Source of the DNA: Aliiruegeria sabulilitoris
Lineage (GTDB): Bacteria; Pseudomonadota; Alphaproteobacteria; Rhodobacterales; Rhodobacteraceae
NCBI RefSeq assembly: GCF_001558155.1
Contig: NZ_LOAS01000011.1
Span: forward strand, 62,001-126,000
Direction: 5' to 3'
DNA: 64,000 bases
The notes below the pieces were generated by a model, which worked only from the letters and a program-made list of their open reading frames with translations, was not told the origin of the DNA and ran no database searches. Of this stretch, positions 32,967 to 41,428 are shown piece by piece (the stretch's first letter is position 1; every line of letters begins with the position of its first letter). The position numbers were made by a program, and so were the translations under genes.

Positions 32967-34331
32967 ATGTCTGCTAGCGCGGCTCAACCATCCACGCCCT
33001 CCACTGCTGCCATCTTCAACATGGCGTGGCCGTTATCCCTCAAGGCGATGATGCTGCATGGCATTGTCGTCATCGACGCTTACCTCGTTTCAGCTCTCGG
33101 CGAACCCGCGCTTGCCGCCATGGGGCTTGCCGCCTCCTTTGGGGGGCTGATGCTGGGGATCATGTTCGCGTTTTCCAGCGCGACCCAGATCCGCATCGCC
33201 CAGGCTTTCGGCTCCGGAGATCCGGTGGCCCTGAAGACCGGTTTCTATGTCGGCCTGCTCATCAACCTCGTCGCCGCCGCACTCGGCTTCGTCGCGATCT
33301 GGACCTTCGGCGACCGGCTGATCGAGGTCTTTGCACATACTCCCTGGATCGCGGCACAAGCGCAAAGCTATCTCGGCGTCTTCCTCTGGGTCGTTTTCGT
33401 CGAGGCCTTCGGCCAGTGCATCGGGAGCTACTTCAACGGCTGCGGCAGGACCAAGTTGCCGTTTCTCAGCTATCTCATTGCAATCCCGTTGAATATCGCC
33501 GCCAGCTACACGTTGATCCATGGTCTCTACGGCATGCCGGAACTCGGCGTGACAGGGGCCGCCGTTGGGAGCGCTTTGGCTTCGCTCGCCCGCGTTCTGT
33601 TTCTCGGCACAGGTTTCATCAGACTCACCGGCGGCTATCGCACGACCGCGGGCTGGCGCAACGGCAGCTTTTCGGAGTCCATCCGCCGCCATCTGTGGTT
33701 CGCGCTGCCGATCGCCGGCACGTTTTCGAGCAATACCGTCGCGAACTATGTCTCGACGCTTCTGTTCGCGAAAATGAGCGTCAACGCATTCGCCGCAATG
33801 ACCGTGATCCAGCCATGGATCATGGTGACAGGCCAGATCGGAATTGCCTGGGCAATGGCGACCGGCATCGCCGTGGCGCAGCTTCTGGGGCGGGATTGCC
33901 GCGGACCGGAACTGGATGCCTTCCTTTGGCGGGTCTGGCGGGGCGCTCTCATAGCGGCGGCCATGGTTTCCCTTTGTTTCGTGGCCTTCGATTTTTCCAT
34001 CGAGCGGATCTACACCGCTCTGGAAGCGGAAACCATTGCCGCCCTGCAGGCTTTCCTGCCCATTCTGCTGCTGTTGCCGTTCCCGAAGGGGTCCAATGCA
34101 ATGTGCGGGCACACGCTGCGCGCTGGCGGCGATACGCTCTACGTCATGAACATCTTCATCTCGGCCCAGTGGCTGTTCCGCGTGCCGCTGACCGCCTTGT
34201 TCATCCTTGTTCTGGAACTGCCCGTGTTCTGGATCGTCTGCCTGTTTCTGGCGGAAGAGTTGTTCAAGTTCCCGCTATTCCACAAGCGGCTCCTGAAAGG
34301 CGATTGGAAACAAGGCCCGATCACCGATTGA
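32967..34331 (+). CDS. MATE-family multidrug/metabolite exporter
   Basis: A 454-aa inner-membrane protein with about 12 hydrophobic segments and the two-lobed MATE pattern (FNMAWPLSLKAMMLHGIVVIDAYLVSALGEPALAAMGLA in the first lobe; FALPIAGTFSSNTVANYVSTLLFAKMSVNAFAAM in the second). MATE proteins exchange cations for organic substrates. The substrate is unknown. It is divergent from a FadR-type regulator. ATG 32967 has GGAG 5 nt upstream; the frame extension to 32892 lacks a ribosome site. Confidence 0.88.
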   Translation: MSASAAQPSTPSTAAIFNMAWPLSLKAMMLHGIVVIDAYLVSALGEPALAAMGLAASFGGLMLGIMFAFSSATQIRIAQAFGSGDPVALKTGFYVGLLINLVAAALGFVAIWTFGDRLIEVFAHTPWIAAQAQSYLGVFLWVVFVEAFGQCIGSYFNGCGRTKLPFLSYLIAIPLNIAASYTLIHGLYGMPELGVTGAAVGSALASLARVLFLGTGFIRLTGGYRTTAGWRNGSFSESIRRHLWFALPIAGTFSSNTVANYVSTLLFAKMSVNAFAAMTVIQPWIMVTGQIGIAWAMATGIAVAQLLGRDCRGPELDAFLWRVWRGALIAAAMVSLCFVAFDFSIERIYTALEAETIAALQAFLPILLLLPFPKGSNAMCGHTLRAGGDTLYVMNIFISAQWLFRVPLTALFILVLELPVFWIVCLFLAEELFKFPLFHKRLLKGDWKQGPITD

Positions 34332-34406
34332 CCGGCACGGGCAGACAACCCGCTCCGGCCGACCAAACGGCGTTCCGTTCAGGTCAACCGAGCCGCCTCT
34401 CCGGTA

Positions 34407-35918
34407 TCAGAAGCGGCAATCCGCAAAGGTCTCACGCAAAACGTTTTTCTGGACCTTGCCCATGGTGTTGCGCGGCAGGCTGTCTACAATTTCCACCTTT
34501 CGGGGATGCTTGAAGCGGGCCAGCCGCTCAGCCAGCGCTGCAATCAGGTCTTCGGGGTCCGGCGATGCGCCGGGCTCGGGAACGACAAGCGCCACCACGG
34601 ACTCTCCGAGGTCCGGATGCGGCACGCCGATCACCGCGCTCTCCTGGACGCCATCGAGTCCGTCGAGCAAAACTTCGATCTCCTTGGGGTAAATGTTGTA
34701 CCCGCCAGCAATGATCAGGTCCTTTTGCCGTCCCACGATTTGCAGATATCCCTTGGCGTCAAACAGCCCGAGATCACCGGTGAGAAAGAACCCGTCCGCC
34801 CGCAATTCCTCGGCCGTCTTCTCCGGCATCCGCCAATATCCCTGAAAGACATTCGGGCCGCGCACCTCGATCATGCCAGTCTCTCCCTGCGGCAGTTCCC
34901 GGTCAGTTCCCGGCTCGGTGATGCGGATCTCGACGCCGGGCAAGGGCTGGCCAACCGTCCCGGCAAGTCGCTCGCCCGTATACGGGTTGGACGCGTTCAT
35001 GTTCGTTTCCGTCATCCCGTAGCGTTCAAGGATCCTGTGCCCGGTCCGTGCCTCGAAGGCCTCGTGCGTTGCCGCGAGCAAGGGCGCACTGCCACTGACA
35101 AAGAGGCGCATGTTTGCCACGCTGTCCCGTGTCAGGCGCGGATCGTCGAGAAGCCGGGAATAAAAGGTCGGCACCCCCATGAGCGTGGTGGAATGCGGCA
35201 GTGCCTTGATGATCAGATCGATGTCGAACTTGGGGAAGAAGCGAACCGCAGCGCCGGAAAGCAGGCTCACATTGACCGCCACGAACAAACCATGCGTGTG
35301 GAAGATCGGTAGCGCGTGGATCAGCGTGTCTGCCTCGGTGAATTGCCACAGATCGGTCAGCGCGCGCGCGTTTGAAAGCAGGTTGTCGTGGCTCAGCATC
35401 GCGCCCTTGGAACGGCCCGTGGTGCCGGAAGTGTAAAGGATCGCGGCGAGATCCTCCGGCGCGCAATCTGTCACCATTTCGAGCGGGGCGGCCGAGGACA
35501 CCCTATCGGAAAAGCTGCCGGCGCCGTTCGCATCCAAGGTCAGAACGCCCGCTCCGACCGATTGCGCAACGGCGGCTATCGCCCCTTCCGCCGCGGGATC
35601 GCAGATCAGCAGTTTCGGTTCGGCATCGGTGAGGAAATAGGAGACCTCGTCGGGCGTGTAGGCCGTGTTGAGCGGCAACAGGACCGCACCGATCCGGATA
35701 CAGGCCGCGTAAACCGCCAGCGCTTCGGGCGTCTTTGCGGCTTGCAGGGCGACGCGATCGCCCTTTTCCACTCCCAAATCGGCGAAAATCGCTGCTTGCC
35801 GCGCAGAGAGTTCGGCGAAATCGGCATGGGAGAGCGAGCTGCCGTCCGCAAGGTGAAGAAAGGTCTTGGGACTTCCGCTGCGCAGCGCGAACATGGCGTC
35901 ATGAAGGTGATTGGGCAT
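34407..35918 (-). CDS. matB: Malonyl-CoA synthetase
   Basis: A 503-aa acyl-CoA synthetase of the MatB type, which activates malonate (and methylmalonate) to malonyl-CoA with ATP. The adenylation P-loop ILYTSGTTGRSKGAMLSHDNL, the ERYGMTETNM core motif and the C-terminal catalytic Lys segment NTMGKVQKNVLRE are visible. It overlaps the malonyl-CoA decarboxylase gene by 20 bp, so the pair would convert malonate to acetyl-CoA. A TRAP system close by (39741-42732) could bring in malonate, as MatPQM does in rhizobia, but this is only an option. Confidence 0.93.
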   Translation of the reverse strand: MPNHLHDAMFALRSGSPKTFLHLADGSSLSHADFAELSARQAAIFADLGVEKGDRVALQAAKTPEALAVYAACIRIGAVLLPLNTAYTPDEVSYFLTDAEPKLLICDPAAEGAIAAVAQSVGAGVLTLDANGAGSFSDRVSSAAPLEMVTDCAPEDLAAILYTSGTTGRSKGAMLSHDNLLSNARALTDLWQFTEADTLIHALPIFHTHGLFVAVNVSLLSGAAVRFFPKFDIDLIIKALPHSTTLMGVPTFYSRLLDDPRLTRDSVANMRLFVSGSAPLLAATHEAFEARTGHRILERYGMTETNMNASNPYTGERLAGTVGQPLPGVEIRITEPGTDRELPQGETGMIEVRGPNVFQGYWRMPEKTAEELRADGFFLTGDLGLFDAKGYLQIVGRQKDLIIAGGYNIYPKEIEVLLDGLDGVQESAVIGVPHPDLGESVVALVVPEPGASPDPEDLIAALAERLARFKHPRKVEIVDSLPRNTMGKVQKNVLRETFADCRF

Positions 35919-37206
35919 TCTCGTTCCACTTCTTGGAGGTCAGGAGCGACCGGCCGGCCGGCAGCAGGGCCTGGACCTGGCGCGACAAGCTGACAGCGTG
36001 ATCGGTCGCGAAGCTCTCGCTTCGGCTTTCGACCTGCGCGTTGTCGTAGCGGTAATTGACCATCGCCCCGAAGGACTGGCGCCGGCCATTGACGGAGAGA
36101 TCGGCACCGGCAAGGACGTTTTCGATCCGCGCCCCGTTGGACAGGTGGAACCGGGCGACCGGATCACGGGGCAGCGTCTCCCGATGCTTGGCATCGGCAA
36201 GATACGTCGCCGCGATCTGGCGCAATTCTTCGCCCTCCGGTTCCGACGCGTCCGTTCCGGCCTGCTCCTCGAACCAGCGGCGCAGGCCCGGGATCGGCGA
36301 CAGCGTGACGAAGGTCTCAAGATTCGGCAGCTCCGACGACATGTCCGACACGACATGCTTGATGAGCGAATTTCCGAAGGAAATGCCCTTCAGGCCGGCC
36401 TGACAGTTCGAGATGGAATAGAAGACGGCCGTATCGGCCTGGCTTGCCAGAATCGGCGCGCGCCCCTCGGCGAGCACATCCTGCACCGAGCCCGGAACGC
36501 CCTTGGTCAGCGCCACTTCCACGAAGATCAGCGGCTCGTCGGGCATTCGGGGATGGAAATAGGCGTAGCAGCGCCGGTCCGAGGGCTGGGTGCGGCGGCG
36601 CAGATCCTCCCAATCGTCGATTTCGTGAACCGCTTCATAGGCGATGATCTTCTCCAGGATCGTGGCCGGCGTGCTCCAGTTGATCCGGTCCAGCATCAGG
36701 AAACCGCGATTGAACCACGAGGTGAAGAGATGCATGAAATCGAGATCGATCCGCCCGAGATCGGGATTGTCGGGCATCATTCGGAGCAAATCCTTGCGCA
36801 TCTGCACGAGCTTTGTCGTCGCGCCATCCGCCTGGTTCAGCTTTCGGAATAGCTCCTGCCGCAAGGGTTCGGAAACTCTCTGCAGCCGGGCGAGAGTCGC
36901 CGGACCGGGCGCCGAGGCATATTCCGATGCCGCGACCTGAATGTCGGCCGGGCTGACATCCAGCTCATCCAGCAGGTAGCGGAAAAAGGCTAGTCGGCCT
37001 TCGTGAGAGAGCCCTTCATAGGCGGAGAGGGCCGAGACCGCGAGGCGGAAGGTCGATGATTCTCCCCTGGCCGACATCAGGCTCCGGCAAAGCTCCACCA
37101 GCGACCGGTCATCCGCCGCCGCCCGAACGTCCGGATCTGGCAGGAAGAAGCCGGACAGGAAGCTGGTCAGTGGGCGCACGCCGCGTATCACGCCTGTTCC
37201 GGCCAT
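35899..37206 (-). CDS. matA: Malonyl-CoA decarboxylase
   Basis: A 435-aa enzyme releasing CO2 from malonyl-CoA to give acetyl-CoA. It has the helical N-terminal domain and a GNAT-like catalytic domain with HEIDDWEDLRRRTQPSDRRCYAYFHP, NCQAGLKGISFGNSLIKHV and FVTLSPIPGLRRW, all typical of the family. It lies 7 bp after a YciI-like gene and overlaps matB. The ribosome site before ATG 37206 is weak, suggesting coupling to the upstream gene. Confidence 0.95.
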   Translation of the reverse strand: MAGTGVIRGVRPLTSFLSGFFLPDPDVRAAADDRSLVELCRSLMSARGESSTFRLAVSALSAYEGLSHEGRLAFFRYLLDELDVSPADIQVAASEYASAPGPATLARLQRVSEPLRQELFRKLNQADGATTKLVQMRKDLLRMMPDNPDLGRIDLDFMHLFTSWFNRGFLMLDRINWSTPATILEKIIAYEAVHEIDDWEDLRRRTQPSDRRCYAYFHPRMPDEPLIFVEVALTKGVPGSVQDVLAEGRAPILASQADTAVFYSISNCQAGLKGISFGNSLIKHVVSDMSSELPNLETFVTLSPIPGLRRWFEEQAGTDASEPEGEELRQIAATYLADAKHRETLPRDPVARFHLSNGARIENVLAGADLSVNGRRQSFGAMVNYRYDNAQVESRSESFATDHAVSLSRQVQALLPAGRSLLTSKKWNENAQSPS

Positions 37207-37213
37207 CCGGCGA

Positions 37214-37600
37214 TCACCGCAAGCTCAGTGTCTGGCCGGAAAGGCCGACACTCAGGGTAAAGCTGCCCTCGTTCACCAGCCAGCGGCGGAGATCGTAACG
37301 ACGCGCTCCACTGCTATGCATCGGATCGGCATCCGCCAGCGCACGGGCTTCCTCCAGCGTGTCGGCACGGTAAATGATCATCCCCTCGCCAAGCAGGTTT
37401 TCCCCGGTTTCATCCGACACCGGCCCGGCAAATGCGAGTTTGCCCTGTTTTTCCAACTCTGCCTGGTAAGTGAGATGCGCGGGCAACATCTCGCGCAGCT
37501 CCTCTGGTGACTTTGACGGCAACGTCCTCGCCACAAATAGCTCCAGCGCCAAAGCGCCACGTTCGCGGGCTTCTCGCTTATAGTCTGTCCAAGCCGGCAT
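37214..37600 (-). CDS. YciI-like family protein
   Basis: A 128-aa protein with a YciI/ferredoxin-like alpha-beta fold (LPAHLTYQAELEKQGKLAFAGPVSDETGENLLGEGMIIYRADTLEEARALADADPMHSSGARRYDLRRW). YciI proteins occur in ring-degradation and antibiotic clusters; some act as dehalogenases or isomerases, and most are unassigned. It is first in the transcription unit with matA and matB and divergent from the FAH-family gene at 37703, so it may belong to the same catabolic scheme. GGAGAG precedes ATG 37600. Confidence 0.85.
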   Translation of the reverse strand: MPAWTDYKREARERGALALELFVARTLPSKSPEELREMLPAHLTYQAELEKQGKLAFAGPVSDETGENLLGEGMIIYRADTLEEARALADADPMHSSGARRYDLRRWLVNEGSFTLSVGLSGQTLSLR

Positions 37601-37636
37601 GCTTCTCTCCGCTTTTTTCTACTTCTTTTTAAAATT

Positions 37637-37642
37637 ATCGAT
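37637..37642. promoter_or_regulatory. ATCGAT operator candidate, site A (between YciI-mat and FAH operons)
   Basis: Palindrome ATCGAT in an AT-rich setting; in the reverse direction it reads AAAATCGATAATTTT. It lies 61 bp upstream of the start at 37703. The same type of site recurs upstream of 45582, 49849 and 51329. It is shared by the two divergent operons here. Confidence 0.55.
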
Positions 37643-37702
37643 TTTATTTGACAACAGTAAAAATAATCCGCAAAAACGGAAGAAATGTTGAGAGGAGCAA
37701 CC

Positions 37703-38581
37703 ATGCGATTCAGAGTTGGAAAGAGCGCCGCCGGATATGGCGTCCACCTCGTGGACGGAGACAAGGCAGTGAACCTGTCGGCACTGGATCCGGCCATTGG
37801 CGAGGACTTGATGTCGCTCGCACGGGGAGAGGTCGATATATCGTCGTTGTCAGAAGCGATCGCAGGCGCGGAAAAAGTCTCCGCGGCCGATGTGACGCCG
37901 GCGCTGCCGATCGACTCCCCGGGCAAGGTAATCTGTCTCGGCCTCAACTATGTCGATCACATCAAGGAAGGCGGCTACGAGATCCCGAGCTATCCCGCGC
38001 TTTTCATGCGCGGCCGCAATTCGCTCATGGCGGCGGGCGAGCCGATGATCCGCCCCAGTTGTTCCGAACGGCTGGACTACGAAGTCGAGTTGATGGTGAT
38101 CGTGGGCAAGGGCGGCAAGCATATCACCGAAGAAGATGCGCTCGATCATGTCTTCGCCTACACGGTCTTCAATGACGGCTCGGTGCGCGATTACCAGCGC
38201 AAGACACACCAATGGACGCCGGGCAAGAATTTCGACGCTACCGGCGCGATCGGCCCCGATGCCGTGACGCCGGACGAGCTTCCGGAAGGCGCTGTCGGAC
38301 TGAAGATCGAGAGCCGTGTCGGCTCCGAGATCCTGCAGAGCGCGACAACGTCGGACATGCTCTGGTCGGTGGCCCGGACCATTGCCACGATCTCCGAATA
38401 TGCCACGCTTGAGCCGGGCGACATGATCGCCATGGGCACACCTCCGGGCGTTGGCCATGCCAAGACGCCGCCGCGCTGGCTGCGCCCGGGCGAAGTTGTC
38501 GAGGCAGAGGTCGAAGGCATCGGCATCTGCGCCAATCCGATCGTCGCCGAAGAGGACATCGGCGCCGAGGCCGCCCAGTGA
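37703..38581 (+). CDS. Fumarylacetoacetate hydrolase family enzyme
   Basis: A 292-aa FAH-fold enzyme; relatives hydrolyse acylpyruvates or decarboxylate and hydrate ring-cleavage products. The metal site is seen as the DYEVELMVIVG acidic pair and VFNDGSVRDYQ, and the family core as VICLGLNYVDHIKEGGYEIPSYPALFMRG. The C-terminal MIAMGTPPGVGHAKTPPRWLRPGEVVEAEVEGIG is typical. ATG 37703 has GAGGAG upstream; ATG 37685 starts within the ribosome-site region. First gene of a long operon with a nitroreductase, OsmC protein, TRAP system and ring-cleavage dioxygenase. Confidence 0.92.
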   Translation: MRFRVGKSAAGYGVHLVDGDKAVNLSALDPAIGEDLMSLARGEVDISSLSEAIAGAEKVSAADVTPALPIDSPGKVICLGLNYVDHIKEGGYEIPSYPALFMRGRNSLMAAGEPMIRPSCSERLDYEVELMVIVGKGGKHITEEDALDHVFAYTVFNDGSVRDYQRKTHQWTPGKNFDATGAIGPDAVTPDELPEGAVGLKIESRVGSEILQSATTSDMLWSVARTIATISEYATLEPGDMIAMGTPPGVGHAKTPPRWLRPGEVVEAEVEGIGICANPIVAEEDIGAEAAQ

Positions 38582-39243
38582 CGGCGTTGACCGGAGAGGC
38601 GCTGGCGCTGGCGCGGGCCGAGGCACAGGAAGCGGTGCGCAGGGTGCGCGCGGCCTGCCCTCGGCTGGATGGCGCCGCCATTGACCTCATCCTGCGGGAT
38701 GCGCGCTCTCATTATGCATGGACCGACAAACCCGTGCCGCGTGACTTGCTGGAGACGATCTACGACATCGCCTCAAATGGCCCGACCTCGATGAACTGCT
38801 GCCCCGCGCGATTCCTGTTCGTGGAGAGCATCGAGGCCAAGGAGAAGCTCGCGAAATCGCTCAAGGCCAAGAATATCGACAAGATGATGTCCGCGCCGGT
38901 GACCGTCATCATCGCCCATGACCTCGAATTCTGGAAAGAGCTTCCGTTCCTCTTTCCCCATGAAGACCGCCGCCCCCATTTCGAGGGCAAGCCCGGGCAT
39001 TCCGAGGTCACGGCCTTCCGGAACGGCACCCTTCAGGCAGCGTATTTCATGATCGCCGCGCGGGCCGTGGGGCTCGATACCGGGGCGATGTCCGGCTTCT
39101 CGAACGAAATCGTGGACGCGGAATTCTTCGCTGGCTCCACACTGCGTTCAAACTTCCTCCTCAATCTCGGCTATGCGGACGAGACGGCACTGTTCCAGAA
39201 ACTGCCCCGCTTCCCGTTCGACAAGGCCTGCAAGTTCTTGTGA
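38578..39243 (+). CDS. Nitroreductase-family flavoprotein
   Basis: A 221-aa FMN-dependent oxidoreductase. Family marks are DLLETIYDIASNGPTSMNCCPARFLFVES near residue 60 and the QAAYFMIAARAVGLDTGAMSGFSNEIVDAEFF region. It resembles the RutE/HadB-like branch (reduction of malonic semialdehyde or similar), but the substrate cannot be read from the sequence. It starts with GTG at 38578, overlapping the FAH gene stop by 4 bp (GTGA), so the two are translationally coupled. Confidence 0.88.
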   Translation: MTALTGEALALARAEAQEAVRRVRAACPRLDGAAIDLILRDARSHYAWTDKPVPRDLLETIYDIASNGPTSMNCCPARFLFVESIEAKEKLAKSLKAKNIDKMMSAPVTVIIAHDLEFWKELPFLFPHEDRRPHFEGKPGHSEVTAFRNGTLQAAYFMIAARAVGLDTGAMSGFSNEIVDAEFFAGSTLRSNFLLNLGYADETALFQKLPRFPFDKACKFL

Positions 39244-39250
39244 GTGGACC

Positions 39251-39706
39251 ATGGCTATTCGACAGAAAAACGTCGTCACGATCCGAATGTCCGGCAACGC
39301 GTCGAGCCATTCCCTTGTGGAGCTCGCAACGCGGGACCTCACATCGAAAATCGACGAACCCGTGGAACGGGGTGGCACCAATCTCGGTTTCTCGCCGACA
39401 GAGACGGCCTATGGCGCACTCATCGGCTGCACGAACACCATCGGCCACAAATGCGCCGACAAGCTCGGCGTCGATATCGGCAACCTCTCCTTCGATATGG
39501 AAGTTGATTTCGACCGGCGCGGTGTGTTGCTGATGGAGGAGGTCGATGTGCCCTTCACGGCCATTCGCCTCAAGGTGACATCGGACGGCCCGGCAAGCGA
39601 GGAGGCGCTTGATCGGGTTGCAGAGGAGACCGCGAAATACTGCGCGATCTCGAAACTTTACCAACGAGCCGGGACCAACCTGGACATCCGCTGGCGCAAG
39701 AACTGA
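39251..39706 (+). CDS. OsmC/Ohr-family protein
   Basis: A 151-aa OsmC-like protein. The family peroxidatic position is visible in ALIGCTNTIGHKCADKLG, with Cys in both expected places, and the fold-typical DMEVDFDRRGVLLMEEVDVPFTAIRLKVTSDGP strand region. OsmC/Ohr proteins reduce organic hydroperoxides, but catabolic-operon members may have other roles. The frame is open upstream into the nitroreductase gene; ATG 39251 fits the family length and lies 7 bp after that stop. Confidence 0.88.
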   Translation: MAIRQKNVVTIRMSGNASSHSLVELATRDLTSKIDEPVERGGTNLGFSPTETAYGALIGCTNTIGHKCADKLGVDIGNLSFDMEVDFDRRGVLLMEEVDVPFTAIRLKVTSDGPASEEALDRVAEETAKYCAISKLYQRAGTNLDIRWRKN

Positions 39707-39740
39707 CGCCGCTACACAGACATCAAGGGAGGACGACAAA

Positions 39741-40826
39741 ATGACACTCTGGACCAAGGCAACGGTATTTGGCCTGCTGGCGGCAACGGCGCTGACAGCA
39801 CCGGCCTTCGCGGCCGAAAAGATCACCGCGGTGGTGATCGACGGCTACCCCGCCAAAGCGCTCTGGGTGAAGGAATTTTCCGATTTCTTCATTCCGGAAG
39901 TCGACAAACGGCTGGCCGAGAGCGGCAATTACGAGATGGACTGGCAGGAGAGCTATGGCGGCGCTATCGTCAAGCCCAAGGGCGTGCTCGAAGGCGTGAA
40001 GCTGGGCCTGGGCGATATCGGCATCGTCACCACGATCTTCCACAACTCCAAGCTGCCCAGCCAGGCGCTCGCGGCGGTCACGCCGTTCGTGTCTTCGGAT
40101 GCGCGTGCAGTGGCCAAGGCGGTGGACGAGATCGCCAAGGAATTCCCGACCATGCAGAAGGAATTCGGGGACGAGAACCAGGTCTACCTCGCCACGGGCG
40201 TGGTGCTCGACACCTATCAGCCGTTCCTCAGCAAGCAGATCACCGGCCTGGCCGATCTCGAGGGCAGCAAGATCGCCGGCGCGGGGATGAACCTGCGCTA
40301 CCTCGAAGGGATCAAGGACGCAGCCGGTGTGCGCGGCGGTCTGACCGACTTCTACAACATGGTGCAGACCGGCCTGACCGACGGTGCGCTGCTCTGGCCG
40401 GAAGCGGCCAAGACCTTCAAGATCGCCGAAGTGGCGCCCTACATGCTCAAGGCCGATCTTGGCGCGGTGAATTCCAAGACCATCACCGTCAACAAGGATT
40501 ACTGGGAAAAGCTGCCCGACGAAGTGAAGGGCGTGCTTCAGGACGTCGCCGTGCTCTACCGTGACCATGTGGCCGGCATTGCCATGGACCGCGCAGGCGA
40601 GAGCCAGGACGCCTATGTCGCCGCCGGCGGCACGATCGTCGAGATGTCGGCGGAGGATCGCAAGGCCTGGGCCGACGCGATGCCGAACATCGCGGCGGAA
40701 TGGGCCAAGTCTCTCGACGATGCGGGAGAGCCGGGCACCGAGATGCTGGAGGCCTACATGGCCAAGCTCAAGGCGGCCGGGTTCGAGCCGGTCCGTGACT
40801 GGGCCGCCGAAGCCGCCATGAACTGA
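39741..40826 (+). CDS. TRAP transporter solute-binding protein (DctP type), system 1
   Basis: A 361-aa periplasmic binding protein with a signal peptide ending near TAPAFA. It has the DctP-type body, including SKIAGAGMNLRYLEGI (conserved substrate Arg position) and YNMVQTGLTDGALLWPEAAKTFKIAEVAPYML. It feeds the DctQ and DctM proteins encoded next. The ligand is a carboxylate of unknown identity; malonate or an aromatic acid would fit the neighbours. GGGAGG precedes ATG 39741. Confidence 0.93.
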   Translation: MTLWTKATVFGLLAATALTAPAFAAEKITAVVIDGYPAKALWVKEFSDFFIPEVDKRLAESGNYEMDWQESYGGAIVKPKGVLEGVKLGLGDIGIVTTIFHNSKLPSQALAAVTPFVSSDARAVAKAVDEIAKEFPTMQKEFGDENQVYLATGVVLDTYQPFLSKQITGLADLEGSKIAGAGMNLRYLEGIKDAAGVRGGLTDFYNMVQTGLTDGALLWPEAAKTFKIAEVAPYMLKADLGAVNSKTITVNKDYWEKLPDEVKGVLQDVAVLYRDHVAGIAMDRAGESQDAYVAAGGTIVEMSAEDRKAWADAMPNIAAEWAKSLDDAGEPGTEMLEAYMAKLKAAGFEPVRDWAAEAAMN

Positions 40827-40864
40827 CACGCCCCGGAACATCGGGCAGAGCCGGAACCACTCAC

Positions 40865-41428
40865 ATGAACAACGGGGTACTCAAGACCACCGCGGCCGGC
40901 CTGTCGAAAATGGCCAACGGCATCGCCATATCGGCGAATGCCGTTGGCACGATCGTCGTGCTGTTGCTGGTCCTCGTCGTGAACTACGACGTCGTCGCAC
41001 GCGGCATCTTCAACAAGCCCTTCCTCGGCGCCGTCGAGGTCGTGCAATTCTCGATGGTCCTCATCGTCTTCCTGCAACTGCCCGACGTCGTGCGGGTCAA
41101 CCGCCTGACACGCTCGGACGGGTTTCTCGCCGTGATCGGCGAGCGCAGGCCAAGGCTCGCGCGCAACATGCGACGGGTCATCAACTTCATCTCCGGTACC
41201 TTCATGACGCTGATCGCCATCGCCATCTGGCCGGAATTCACCGAGATGTGGGAGAGCAAGGATTTCTTCGGAATTCCCGGCGTCTTCACGGCGCCGTGGT
41301 GGCCGATCAAGCTCGTGATCTTCCTCTCCGCCGCCCTCTGCGTCGTCATATTCGCACTGAAGGTGCTCACCGGCCGAGACCGCCCCGAGATGATCCGCGC
41401 ACCCGAGCATGAGGAGGCGACGGAATGA
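40865..41428 (+). CDS. TRAP transporter small permease (DctQ), system 1
   Basis: A 187-aa protein with four membrane segments and the typical DctQ segment NYDVVARGIFNKPFLGAVEVVQFSMVLIVFLQLPDVVR. It partners with DctM, whose start overlaps its stop by 4 bp. It stands 38 bp after the binding-protein gene; the ribosome site is weak. Confidence 0.93.
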   Translation: MNNGVLKTTAAGLSKMANGIAISANAVGTIVVLLLVLVVNYDVVARGIFNKPFLGAVEVVQFSMVLIVFLQLPDVVRVNRLTRSDGFLAVIGERRPRLARNMRRVINFISGTFMTLIAIAIWPEFTEMWESKDFFGIPGVFTAPWWPIKLVIFLSAALCVVIFALKVLTGRDRPEMIRAPEHEEATE